NCBI GenBank assembly: GCA_016286075.1
Contig: JAEERZ010000004.1
Location: forward strand, 1-27,004
DNA: 27,004 nucleotides
Source: Selenomonadaceae bacterium
GTDB taxonomy: Bacteria > Bacillota > Negativicutes > Selenomonadales > Selenomonadaceae
Direction of reading: 5' to 3'
Below the pieces are notes generated by a model. The model saw only the letters and a program-made list of their open reading frames with translations. It did no database searches and was not told where the DNA came from. Shown here piece by piece: positions 1 through 7,413 of the stretch; within the stretch, counting starts at the first letter, position 1, and each line of letters starts with the position of its first letter. The translations under genes were made by a program, and so were the position numbers.

Positions 1-1
1 C

Positions 2-2875
2 AGGCCAAACGCGGCGCTCCTTTACGCTTTCGGCTCTTCGGATTATTACCTTTGCGTCAATTCGCGCCGTCCCGACCTTTTGGAGGCGCTCAACAAGGCG
101 CAGGACCAGCTCGCGGTGGAGGAGCCGAACTATATCAATTCCCTGCGAATCAAGTATTACGCGTCCAGCATTGCCAGCCGCGCACTGTCCGACGTTGAAA
201 AAGAATGGCTCAAGGAACACCGCGTCCTTCGTATGGGCTATCTGAACCATTACCTGCCTTACAGCGACACTGACGCTGGCGGCTCCGTCACGGGCCTCGT
301 CCAAGCCCTCATTCCCAAAATTCTGGAAGAGCTTGGCGTCAATGGGCTGGATATTTCCTATCAGGGCTATGACAGCTACGACGCCATGATTGCCGACGTG
401 GACGGCGGGCGAATCGACGCGGCTTTCCCCGTGGGCGGCGGACTGTTTTTCTCGGAGGAAAGCGGTATCTGCCCGTCGAATCCCGTGGTCTCGACCGCTA
501 CGGACTTGGTCTTCAAAGGGGAATACGGCGACGATACCACTTCGACCTTTGCGGTGAACGAGAACAACCGCATGCAGTACTACTATATCAAAATGCATTT
601 CCCCGACGCCAAGATTCTCTTCTTCCCTTCCATTGAAGACTGTCTGGACGCCGTGCTGGAAGGGAAAGCATCCTGCACCACGCTGAACGGCCTGCGGGCG
701 AACGACATTCTGAAAAACCGCCGTTTTCGCGGCCTTTCCATCAAACAAAGCAATCGGCCTGACGACCGCTCCTTCGGCGTGCGCATCGGCGACGAAGGAC
801 TCTTGAAGCTCCTGAACCGGGGCGTGAACATCATCGGCAGGGATCGCATAGAAAGCCTCGCCTATCGGTATGTAGACGGCCTTCATACGCAGTCCATGCT
901 TGACGTGCTGATGGACAACCTCTGGCTTTTAGCTTTGGCGGCGGCGGTCATATCCCTCCTGGTGGCGGCGTTTTTAGCGCGCGAGTCCGCCCAGGCAAAG
1001 CGGCATAAGGAAGAACTCATCGCCTCCAACGAGAGGCTCGCCGCAGCAGCACGGGAGGCGGAAAGCGCCAACCAGGCGAAAACTTATTTCCTTTCCACTA
1101 TGTCCCACGACATCCGCACGCCCATGAACTCCATCCTCAGCATGAACGAGATGGTGCTGCGGGAGTGCGACAATGAGGACATCCTGCGTTACTCCCAATA
1201 TATCCGCTCGTCGGGCAACACGCTTTTGGGCCTTATCAACGACATCTTAGACTTTTCCAAGATGGAGGCGGGCAAGCTCGACATCATTCCCGTGGACTAC
1301 GAGATTTCCTCCGTGCTCAACGATCTCGTGAACATGACGAAAACGAAAGCGGACGAGAAGGGACTGCAGCTTCGGCTGAACATCGACAGCGATATGCCGA
1401 ACTCCCTCCGGGGCGACGAGATCCGCATCAAGCAGGCCGTGACCAACATCCTGACCAACGCGGTGAAGTACACGAAAGAGGGCACGGTCACATTCAGCAT
1501 CGGCTACGACAAAATCCCGGAGGAGCCGGACGCCATCCTGCTGAAAATCAGCGTGGCGGACACCGGCGTCGGCATCAAGCAGGAAGACATCGGGAAAATG
1601 TTCGACGCGTTCCAGCGGATCGACGAAACGAACAACCACAACATCGAGGGAACGGGCCTCGGCATCACCATCACGCAGAGCCTGCTTCAACTGATGGGGA
1701 GCCGCTTGGAGGTGGAAAGCGAGTACGGGAAAGGCTCGGTCTTCCGCTTCGCCGTTCGCCAGCAGGTGGTGAAATGGGACAAGGTCGGCGATTACGAAGC
1801 GGCGTTCCGGCGGTCCATCGCGGAACGGAAACGGTACGCGCAAAAATTCACCGCGCCGGACGCCCGCATCCTCGTGGTGGACGACACGCCCGTGAACCTG
1901 ATCGTATTCAAGAGCCTCCTGAAACACACGAAGGTCCAGATCGACACTGCGGACAGCGCGGACGAATGCATCGCCCTCTCCTCGCGGCAGAAATACGACG
2001 TCATTTTCCTCGACCACATGATGCCTTACAAGGACGGCATCGAGGCCATGCAGGAACTGAAATCCGCAAAGGGCAACCCCAATACGTCGACGCCGATGGT
2101 CTGCCTGACCGCCAACGCCATTTCCGGCATGCGGGAAACTTACCTGACGGCCGGATTCGACGATTACCTGACGAAACCCATCGACCCGGACAGTCTGGAA
2201 GAGACCATCATCCGCTACCTGCCCAAGGAAAAACTCATGTCCGCCGAGGAAAGCGACGGGGCGCCGGAAGAAACCCTTCCGCCGTTTCTCTACGGCATTG
2301 ACGGGCTCGACGTCTCGAAAGGGCTGGAGCACATCGGAAGTACCGAAGCCTATCTGGAAACGGCGACGTCCTATGCGGAGACGGCGGCGCACACGGCGGA
2401 CGAGATCGAGCGTTACTGGACGGCCGGCGATTTGGAAAACACCACCATCAAAGTCCACGGGCTGAAATCCAGCTCCAAAGTCATCGGCGCCATGGAGCTC
2501 GGTCTTTTGGCCGAATCCTTGGAAAAAGCGGGCCGCGCGGGGGACATGGAAACCCTGCGGGCAAATATCGACCGCCTCCTGGCGGACTACCGCCGGCTCG
2601 GGAAGGAACTCGCGCCGCTGCTCCATCCGAAAGAGGACGCTGCGGAGGAAAAGCCCCCCATGTCCGAGGAAAAGCTGCGGGAGATATACCAATCGCTGAA
2701 GGACTATGCGGAAGCCTTCGACTACGACAAAATGGAGGAAGCGGGAAACCTTTTGGGCGAGTATCGCGTCCCCGAATCGGAACGGGAGCGCGCCGCCGCC
2801 ATCCGAAAAGCCATCGCGGATTTCGACTACGACGACGTCCCGAAGCTGTTGGAAGGAAGCTCGCTTTTGGCGTAA
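2..2875 (+). CDS. BvgS-like hybrid histidine kinase, 5' end cut off by the window
   Basis: The reading frame is open back to base 2, so the true start lies to the left. The order of parts is: the end of one extracellular solute-binding (SBP_bac_3-like) domain, a second one (about 200-880, opening with ALSDVEKEWLKEH), one membrane helix (about 917-985), a HisKA domain with H-box SHDIRTP (phospho-His codon 1106-1108), a HATPase domain (N-box NILTNAVKY, G-boxes DTGVGI and GTGLGI), a receiver (FLDHMMP, phospho-Asp codon 2012-2014; TKPI) and an Hpt domain (KVHGLKSS, His codon 2456-2458). All phosphotransfer residues are present, so it should run a full His-Asp-His relay from a small-molecule signal bound outside the membrane. 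A helical tail of about 75 residues follows Hpt and recurs in the kinase at 7414. No partner response regulator is visible. The ligand is unknown. Confidence 0.93.
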   Translation, partial: RPNAALLYAFGSSDYYLCVNSRRPDLLEALNKAQDQLAVEEPNYINSLRIKYYASSIASRALSDVEKEWLKEHRVLRMGYLNHYLPYSDTDAGGSVTGLVQALIPKILEELGVNGLDISYQGYDSYDAMIADVDGGRIDAAFPVGGGLFFSEESGICPSNPVVSTATDLVFKGEYGDDTTSTFAVNENNRMQYYYIKMHFPDAKILFFPSIEDCLDAVLEGKASCTTLNGLRANDILKNRRFRGLSIKQSNRPDDRSFGVRIGDEGLLKLLNRGVNIIGRDRIESLAYRYVDGLHTQSMLDVLMDNLWLLALAAAVISLLVAAFLARESAQAKRHKEELIASNERLAAAAREAESANQAKTYFLSTMSHDIRTPMNSILSMNEMVLRECDNEDILRYSQYIRSSGNTLLGLINDILDFSKMEAGKLDIIPVDYEISSVLNDLVNMTKTKADEKGLQLRLNIDSDMPNSLRGDEIRIKQAVTNILTNAVKYTKEGTVTFSIGYDKIPEEPDAILLKISVADTGVGIKQEDIGKMFDAFQRIDETNNHNIEGTGLGITITQSLLQLMGSRLEVESEYGKGSVFRFAVRQQVVKWDKVGDYEAAFRRSIAERKRYAQKFTAPDARILVVDDTPVNLIVFKSLLKHTKVQIDTADSADECIALSSRQKYDVIFLDHMMPYKDGIEAMQELKSAKGNPNTSTPMVCLTANAISGMRETYLTAGFDDYLTKPIDPDSLEETIIRYLPKEKLMSAEESDGAPEETLPPFLYGIDGLDVSKGLEHIGSTEAYLETATSYAETAAHTADEIERYWTAGDLENTTIKVHGLKSSSKVIGAMELGLLAESLEKAGRAGDMETLRANIDRLLADYRRLGKELAPLLHPKEDAAEEKPPMSEEKLREIYQSLKDYAEAFDYDKMEEAGNLLGEYRVPESERERAAAIRKAIADFDYDDVPKLLEGSSLLA

Positions 2876-2897
2876 CGGAAGGGAAAAAACCATAAAA

Positions 2898-2945
2898 AAT
2901 CGCCCGACGAGAACAAACTGTTTTCGTCGGGCGATTCGTTTTTTA
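2898..2945. terminator. Bidirectional intrinsic terminator between convergent genes
   Basis: A perfect 13-bp stem (aatcgcccgacga at 2898-2910 with its complement at 2924-2936) has a T-rich tract on the right and an A-rich tract on the left. It can therefore stop transcripts from the kinase (+) and from the convergent gene at 2943 (-). Confidence 0.9.
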
Positions 2946-3923
2946 TTTTTCCGCCGCCGTCTGGTATGCCGCCGCTGCCGCCGTCAGGCTCACCGCCTTG
3001 ACAGCCTCCGAGCGTTGACGGATTTTGGGAGCGTCGAGGCGCTTCGCCGCCTGCAGCTCGTCCTCGGGCATTTCCTTATACTGCTCGGACTTCATGAAAT
3101 CCCGCCACTCCGCCTGCAAGTGACGAAGCACAAGCAGAATCAGCGGATCGTCAAATTCCGTGTCTTGGCTTGTCTGCTGGAGGGTCGCCGTCGCGTCCTT
3201 GTTCTCCTGCGCGACGTCCGCTTCCATCTCACGGCCTGCGTCTGCTTCATTGCCCACAGCATCCGCCGCCGTACTTTCCGTTCCCGCTGTCGCGCCTGCC
3301 GCCCCGGCTGAAACAGTTTCCGCAGAAACATTCTCTGTCCCCGCGGCGACTCCGGCGTCCAATGCCGCTGCGCCGCCCTCAGCGTTCACAGCCGCGTCCG
3401 CAGTCGTACCGCTCGCATCCCCCGCGCCGAACGCCTCTCCTCCGCCGGAGGAACCGCCGGCGGCTCCGCCTCCGCCGCCGATATTGCCGGTCAGCGACGC
3501 CGCCGCGTTCGCGTAGGCAATCGCCACCGCGCGCTGCGCCTCCGCCTTCGTCTTCGCCGACTTCAGCGCACGCGCCAGTTTCTCGCGCTCCTCCATCGTC
3601 GTTTTTGCTTTTTCGTAAAGCTCTTCATCGTGCCGGCGCAGATATTCCAATTCCTGCGGCGAAAGCTTCTTGCCGCGCCGGAGCTTTTGCTTGATGCCGC
3701 TCTTCTTCGTCGCCGCCGTCCGGTCGTCGTCCTTTTTCGACTTTTCCAGCGAAAGCTCGACGAAAGACTTCGGCGCGGTCCGGCGCGGCTCCTGCGCTTT
3801 CACAAAGGAACTTCTCGCGTCCTTCCAGTCAAAAGACTGACCTGTCGTGACCTTCTGCTTCGCGGACTTCTTGAGCTGATACTGCTTCGTATAGGAATGC
3901 AGCGTCCCGATGGCCTCAAACAT
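2943..3923 (-). CDS. Hypothetical protein with charged helices and an Ala/Gly/Thr-rich low-complexity middle
   Basis: I do not recognise the function. From the chosen start (326 aa) it has a basic N-terminal third, a charged helical stretch beginning LSPQELEYLRRHDEELYEKA, a low-complexity segment rich in Ala, Gly, Thr and Ser, and a C-terminal helical region containing DDPLILLVLRHLQAEWRDF. There is no signal peptide or membrane helix, so it is probably cytoplasmic. The ATG at 3923-3921 has a good Shine-Dalgarno (GGGAGG, 8 nt upstream). The frame stays open to 4013 with an alternative ATG at 3995 that also has a purine-rich site. The extra codons there (AGA, AGG, TCA, AGT) are unlike the GC-rich body of the gene, which favours the internal start. 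It is transcribed away from the decarboxylase at 4223 and ends at the shared terminator. Confidence 0.75.
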   Translation of the reverse strand: MFEAIGTLHSYTKQYQLKKSAKQKVTTGQSFDWKDARSSFVKAQEPRRTAPKSFVELSLEKSKKDDDRTAATKKSGIKQKLRRGKKLSPQELEYLRRHDEELYEKAKTTMEEREKLARALKSAKTKAEAQRAVAIAYANAAASLTGNIGGGGGAAGGSSGGGEAFGAGDASGTTADAAVNAEGGAAALDAGVAAGTENVSAETVSAGAAGATAGTESTAADAVGNEADAGREMEADVAQENKDATATLQQTSQDTEFDDPLILLVLRHLQAEWRDFMKSEQYKEMPEDELQAAKRLDAPKIRQRSEAVKAVSLTAAAAAYQTAAEK

Positions 3924-4055
3924 GGCAACAACCTCCCTGTTCCCTGATCTCCTTGAAAAACTTCTATCCATAGCTTCCTGATTGTATTTTACCATACATT
4001 CTCCCCTTTGCATAGCAAGAAAGGAAACGATGAATCAGTCAATGCGGCAGACGAA

Positions 4056-4094
4056 AGTTTGTCTTTGACAAACTCTGAATAAAGGCATTATAAC
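4056..4094 (+). promoter_or_regulatory. Upstream promoter of a tandem pair, with a palindrome over the -35 box
   Basis: The -35 box ttgaca is at 4065-4070 and the -10 box tataac at 4089-4094, separated by 18 bp. The -35 sits in the perfect dyad agtttgtc-ttt-gacaaact (4056-4074), which looks like an operator. The stretch 4056-4093 matches 4136-4173 at 34 of 38 positions. Confidence 0.72.
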
Positions 4095-4135
4095 TCGGCG
4101 GACATAGTCCGCTTCGTTGAAATGCTGCTAAGGAG

Positions 4136-4174
4136 AGTTTGTCTTTGACAAACTCGGAACTATGGCATTATAAT
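4136..4174 (+). promoter_or_regulatory. Downstream promoter of the tandem pair, consensus boxes
   Basis: The boxes ttgaca (4145-4150) and tataat (4169-4174) are both consensus, separated by 18 bp. The same dyad agtttgtc-ttt-gacaaact (4136-4154) covers the -35. The copy lies exactly 80 bp downstream of the first, so the two are close to the same helical face if the repeat is about 10.5 bp per turn. The decarboxylase start is 49 bp further on. Confidence 0.82.
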
Positions 4175-4222
4175 ACTTTTGTTTTGGAAACCATAGCAAA
4201 AATATTATAGGAGGCACATCCA

Positions 4223-5491
4223 ATGCCAAAGAAAGTTTTCCCTCTCTCCCAGGAAAAACTGGAAGAAATCATCCGGCGTTATCCGACGCCGTTCCATATC
4301 TATGACGAGGCGGCCATCCGCAAAAACCTCCGTCGGCTGTTCAAGGCGTTCTCCTGGGCGCCGTCCTTCCGCGAGCATTTCGCGGTGAAGGCCACGCCGA
4401 ACCCGTATATTTTGCGGCTGCTCGCCGAGGAAGGCGCCGGCGCGGACTGCAGCTCCCTCGCCGAGCTTATGTTAGCGGAAATGGCGGGAATCCGCGGCGA
4501 GAAAATCATGCTGACCTCCAACGACACCCCCGCCGACGAATTCCAGAAAGCACGGGAACTTGGCGCCATCATCAATCTCGACGACATCACCCATATCGAC
4601 TACCTCGAAAAATGCGCGGGCTTCCCCGATTGTCTCTCCTTCCGCTATAACCCCGGCAATCTCGTCACGGGCAACGACATCATCGGCCAGCCGGAGGAAG
4701 CGAAATACGGCCTGACCCACGACCAGCTCATCGAGGCGTACCGCACCGCCAAGGAGCGAGGCGTCAAGCGTTTCGGTCTGCACTGCATGATCATTTCCAA
4801 CGAACTGAACGCCAACTCCTTTATCGAAACGGCGAAGCTGATGTTCCACACCGCCGTCGAAATCAAGGAAAAATTAGGCGTCAGCCTCGAATTCGTCAAC
4901 CTCGGCGGCGGCGTCGGCATCCCCTACCGTCCGGAAGAAGAGCCGGTCAACCTCGAATACGTCGGCGAAGGAATCCGCAAAGCCTATCAGGAAATCATCG
5001 TCCCTGCGGGACTCGACGGCCTTGCCATCGCGATGGAGCTGGGCCGCGCCATCACCGGCCCTTACGGCTGGCTCGTCGCTACGGCCATCCACGAAAAAAA
5101 GACGTACAAGGACTACATCGGCCTCGACGCCTGCATGGCAAACCTGATGCGCCCCGCGATGTACGGCGCGTATCATCATATCGTCGTCGTCGGCAAGGAG
5201 GACGCCTTCTGCGATCACGTCTACGACGTCACCGGCTCCCTTTGCGAGAACAACGACAAATTCGCCATCGACCGGAAGCTCCCGGAAATCAACATCGGCG
5301 ACCGCCTCGTGATTTTCGACGCCGGCGCCCACGGCCATGCCATGGGCTTCAATTACAACGGCAAGCTCCGCAGCGCCGAACTGCTGCTGAAGGAAACCGG
5401 CGCCGTGCAAATGATCCGCCGCGCCGAAACCCTCGACGACTACTTCGCCACGCTGAGTTTTGATGGATCGGAATTTGGGGCAAAAAAATAA
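4223..5491 (+). CDS. lysA: Diaminopimelate decarboxylase family protein (PLP fold type III)
   Basis: The protein of 422 aa matches the fold-III PLP decarboxylase (alanine racemase-like) family. The PLP lysine is K56 in FAVKATPN. The phosphate-binding glycine loop is GGGVGIPY (228-235). The C-terminal active-site segment SLCENNDKF carries C341, and GAHGHAMGFNYNGKLRSAEL is the usual closing motif. The expected reaction is meso-diaminopimelate to lysine plus CO2 in the cytoplasm. It is a divergent clade: the usual HxHIGSQ motif reads HCMIISN (187-193) and EPGR reads ELGR (272-275 region), so another acidic diamino-acid substrate is possible. The ATG has an aggagg site at 4210-4215. It is monocistronic, between tandem promoters and a strong terminator. 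Confidence 0.82.
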   Translation: MPKKVFPLSQEKLEEIIRRYPTPFHIYDEAAIRKNLRRLFKAFSWAPSFREHFAVKATPNPYILRLLAEEGAGADCSSLAELMLAEMAGIRGEKIMLTSNDTPADEFQKARELGAIINLDDITHIDYLEKCAGFPDCLSFRYNPGNLVTGNDIIGQPEEAKYGLTHDQLIEAYRTAKERGVKRFGLHCMIISNELNANSFIETAKLMFHTAVEIKEKLGVSLEFVNLGGGVGIPYRPEEEPVNLEYVGEGIRKAYQEIIVPAGLDGLAIAMELGRAITGPYGWLVATAIHEKKTYKDYIGLDACMANLMRPAMYGAYHHIVVVGKEDAFCDHVYDVTGSLCENNDKFAIDRKLPEINIGDRLVIFDAGAHGHAMGFNYNGKLRSAELLLKETGAVQMIRRAETLDDYFATLSFDGSEFGAKK

Positions 5492-5504
5492 TTCCAACGT
5501 TACA

Positions 5505-5543
5505 AAAACCGCTGCTTCCCATCTCGGGAGGCAGCGGTTTTTT
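5505..5543 (+). terminator. Intrinsic terminator of the decarboxylase gene
   Basis: A 16-bp stem with one G-U pair (5505-5520 with 5526-5541) and a 5-nt loop is followed by a T run. Confidence 0.92.
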
Positions 5544-5585
5544 GCGGCTTTGCGCGGGTTTGTTTTCTCCCCGGTTATCGACGAT

Positions 5586-5655
5586 GAAATTTTTGCAGTA
5601 GGAAAATCCAACTTTCCTACTTTCCTACTTTCCTACCACAGAAATTTGACGTCTC
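5586..5655 (+). repeat. Dispersed intergenic repeat, copy 1 (three 8-bp units)
   Basis: gaaattt, then gtaggaaa (5598-5605), then three tandem ctttccta units (5612-5635), then gaaattt (5641-5647) and gacgtctc. The segment gtaggaaa is the exact complement of tttcctac, so it can pair with any unit. Two related copies lie at 13436 and 22903 in the same orientation. Confidence 0.85.
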
Positions 5656-5832
5656 CGATCGTGAAGATGCAAAACGCGCCGATTCGCATCTTACAATGTT
5701 CCTGAAGGGTTTCCACAGGATGATAACGCAAGGAAGAATAAATATATAAGAAACATTTACAGATATATCCGGGATACCGAAACGCTTCTCGTTCACGAAA
5801 CTAAAAGCTTTGGAAAAAATATGTGAATCTTC

Positions 5833-5861
5833 TTGGCTAAAAAGACACGAAATGCTATAAT
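5833..5861 (+). promoter_or_regulatory. Promoter for the PRC-barrel gene
   Basis: ttggct (5833-5838), 17-bp spacer, tataat (5856-5861). Transcription would begin near 5868, giving a leader of about 185 nt. Confidence 0.7.
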
Positions 5862-5904
5862 TAGATGATATTTATGAAATTCGTAAAGGGTCGATTTTAT
5901 GACC

Positions 5905-5972
5905 GGGGAATAAAGCGTACTCTGTTCCCCGATTTTTATGCAAGCAGGGAACAAAAAGTACGCTCTTTTTTT
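5905..5972 (+). promoter_or_regulatory. Attenuator-like leader: terminator hairpin with a competing 5' stem
   Basis: A terminator-like hairpin pairs agcgtact (5914-5921) with agtacgct (5957-5964) and gttccc (5924-5929) with gggaac (5947-5952). It is followed by seven T (5966-5972). An alternative stem pairs ggggaa (5905-5910) with ttcccc (5925-5930) and would break the inner helix. The coding region starts 80 nt after the T run. It could equally be the end of a short RNA of about 105 nt. No known riboswitch motif was recognised. Confidence 0.55.
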
Positions 5973-6052
5973 GTGAACGGCCGCTGTAAGTTTCAACAAG
6001 AAATAAGCCGTTCCGTTCGGAAAATAACTCAAATCTTGGGGAGGACACATTC

Positions 6053-7270
6053 ATGATGAAAAAAAGCACAGAGATTTTGGGGCTTCCAATCATCAGCATC
6101 ACCGAGGGGTTCGAGCTGGGCATCAGCAAGACGCTGATCGTCGACGCGAATGCGGGCGCCGTGGCGGCTATCACCATCGAGGACGAGGACTGGTATCGCG
6201 GCGTAAAGCTGCTCCCCTACTCTTCTGTCATCGCCATTGGCCGCGACGCCGTCACCGTCACCAGCAGCGAAAACATCCTGACGCTGGATGAAGCCAGCGA
6301 CTTCGAAGCGATGCTGGATGCAAATATCCGTGTTATCGGGACGAAAGCCATCACGAAAACCGGCACGATCAACGGCAAGGTCAGCGAGATTTTCATCGCC
6401 GAAGACGGCGTCGTGAAAAAGGTCGAAATCGTCGATCCGAACGGCAACGTGTCCGAGATCCCTTCCGACGAGATTTACATTTTCGGCAAGCAGGTGACGG
6501 TAATCGGCGACCCGGGAGACGGCGCGCACCGTCCCTCGACCGTGTTCACCGGCCCCAAGCCGAAAGCAGAAGCCGTTCCCGAACCGTCCGCGCCTGAGCC
6601 CGTCCCGGAACCGATAATGGAACCCGTCCCGGAACCGATGATGGAGGCCGTCCCGGAACCGCCTGTTCCCGAACCCATGCCGGAACCTTCGCCGGAGCCG
6701 ACAATCGAGGCCATGCCGGAACCGGAGCCTATCCCTGAGCCGGAACCTGCGCCGGAACCAATAATCGAAGCCGTTCCGGAACCGGAACCTATTCCTGCGC
6801 CTGAACCGCAGCCGGAACCGACAGTCGAGGCCATGCCGGAACCGGAACCGCCGACAGTCGAAGCCGTTCCCGAACCTATGCCTGAGCCGGAAATCGAGCC
6901 GATTCCCGAGCCGGAGCCCGCTCCTGCACCCGAGGCGGAACCCGCTCCTGTTTTAGAGCCGGAAGCGGAAGAAGAGCCCGCGCCGAAACCGAAGACGAGG
7001 AAAACGGCGACAAAGACGAAGAAAACCTCTTCGTCGAAGACGAAACAGTCGAAAACTTCCGCCGCCGAGAAGTCCGAGGCTTCCGACAAACCCGATAAAT
7101 CCGTCATGGATCGTCACCGCCGTTTCCTGCTGGGGAAAACGGTGGCCCGCGACATCGAAGCGAACAACGGCGAAATCATCGCCAAGACGGGCGAAGAAAT
7201 CACCGACGAAATCCTGCAAAAGGCGCAGCTCGCCGGAAAGCTCATCGAGCTTTCCATGAACGCGCAATAA
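6053..7270 (+). CDS. PRC-barrel protein with a long Pro/Glu-rich linker and conserved C-terminal segment
   Basis: The 405-aa protein begins with two PRC-barrel-like beta domains (about 1-75 and 85-155; STEILGLPIIS and the second around VIGTKAITKTGTINGKVSEI). A linker of about 140 residues follows, built from degenerate PEP/VPEPMPEP repeats (about 175-310). Next comes a Lys/Thr/Ser-rich basic stretch (about 315-350) and a C-terminal segment, RFLLGKTVARDIEANNGEII, with the pattern GKxxxxDI...GxxI...GxxIT. PRC-barrels are found in photosynthetic reaction-centre H subunits and RimM and usually act as protein-binding modules. The linker resembles a rigid, wall- or periplasm-spanning spacer, but there is no signal peptide, so location and role are unclear. 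The first of two ATGs fits the ggggagg site (8-nt spacing). Confidence 0.83.
   Translation: MMKKSTEILGLPIISITEGFELGISKTLIVDANAGAVAAITIEDEDWYRGVKLLPYSSVIAIGRDAVTVTSSENILTLDEASDFEAMLDANIRVIGTKAITKTGTINGKVSEIFIAEDGVVKKVEIVDPNGNVSEIPSDEIYIFGKQVTVIGDPGDGAHRPSTVFTGPKPKAEAVPEPSAPEPVPEPIMEPVPEPMMEAVPEPPVPEPMPEPSPEPTIEAMPEPEPIPEPEPAPEPIIEAVPEPEPIPAPEPQPEPTVEAMPEPEPPTVEAVPEPMPEPEIEPIPEPEPAPAPEAEPAPVLEPEAEEEPAPKPKTRKTATKTKKTSSSKTKQSKTSAAEKSEASDKPDKSVMDRHRRFLLGKTVARDIEANNGEIIAKTGEEITDEILQKAQLAGKLIELSMNAQ
6570..6965 (+). repeat. Degenerate Pro/Glu codon repeat inside the PRC-barrel gene
   Basis: Units of roughly gaaccggagcc and gccgtcccggaaccg recur with frequent third-base changes and occasional Ile-Met-Glu-Ala insertions (ataatggaa and aatcgaagcc types). 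This is an amino-acid-level repeat that probably varies in length between strains. Confidence 0.8.
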
Positions 7271-7277
7271 TGAAGGT

Positions 7278-7302
7278 CAGCGGCAGGCTCTGCCGCTGCT
7301 TT
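7278..7302 (+). terminator. Weak intrinsic terminator after the PRC-barrel gene
   Basis: A perfect 9-bp stem (cagcggcag 7278-7286 with ctgccgctg 7290-7298) has a 3-nt loop but only a short T tract (ctttcc). Confidence 0.5.
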
Positions 7303-7356
7303 CCGTCAAATGCCGTGCATACGGCGAATGATATCCTGCTGGAACATAACGACTCT

Positions 7357-7391
7357 GATTAATCGCAGTTAAATCTTAACTGCGATTAATC
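7357..7391. promoter_or_regulatory. Perfect 16-bp inverted repeat upstream of the second hybrid kinase
   Basis: gattaatcgcagttaa (7357-7372), loop atc, exact complement at 7376-7391. No T run follows on either strand, so it is more likely an operator or mRNA structure than a terminator. The kinase Shine-Dalgarno aaagga begins about 8 nt further on. No clear promoter boxes could be assigned beside it. Confidence 0.75.
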
Positions 7392-7413
7392 TGTATAGAA
7401 AGGAACGACCGCC

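Larger units (their letters stand above)
3924..4222. other. Divergent intergenic control region
   Basis: These 299 bp between the minus-strand hypothetical gene and the decarboxylase hold two tandem promoters for the decarboxylase (annotated separately). Between them is a small dyad (gcggac at 4098-4103 with gtccgc at 4107-4112). I could not resolve a convincing promoter for the minus-strand gene. Confidence 0.6.
5492..6052. other. 561-bp intergenic region
   Basis: It contains, in order, the terminator of the decarboxylase, copy 1 of the dispersed 8-mer repeat (5586-5655), a small dyad (aagatgc 5664-5670 with gcatctt 5686-5692), an AT-rich stretch with no clear content (about 5695-5830), a promoter (5833-5861) and a structured leader (5868-6052). 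I see no convincing gene. A 63-codon open frame across the leader lacks a ribosome-binding site. Confidence 0.7.

Noticed and set aside
1247..2893. Long minus-strand open frame (548 codons) opposite the first kinase, and similar ones at 8314-9813, 9850-11175, 16801-18030 and 19918-21123
   Set aside because: They are mirror frames of clearly coding GC-rich genes. Their products are rich in Arg, Val, His and Asp with no domain, and they lack ribosome-binding sites.
5865..6056. 63-codon frame through the PRC-barrel leader, ending in an ATGA overlap with the next gene
   Set aside because: There is no Shine-Dalgarno, it begins inside the probable transcript start region, and it runs through the terminator-like hairpin. 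It could be a leader peptide, but nothing in the sequence supports that.
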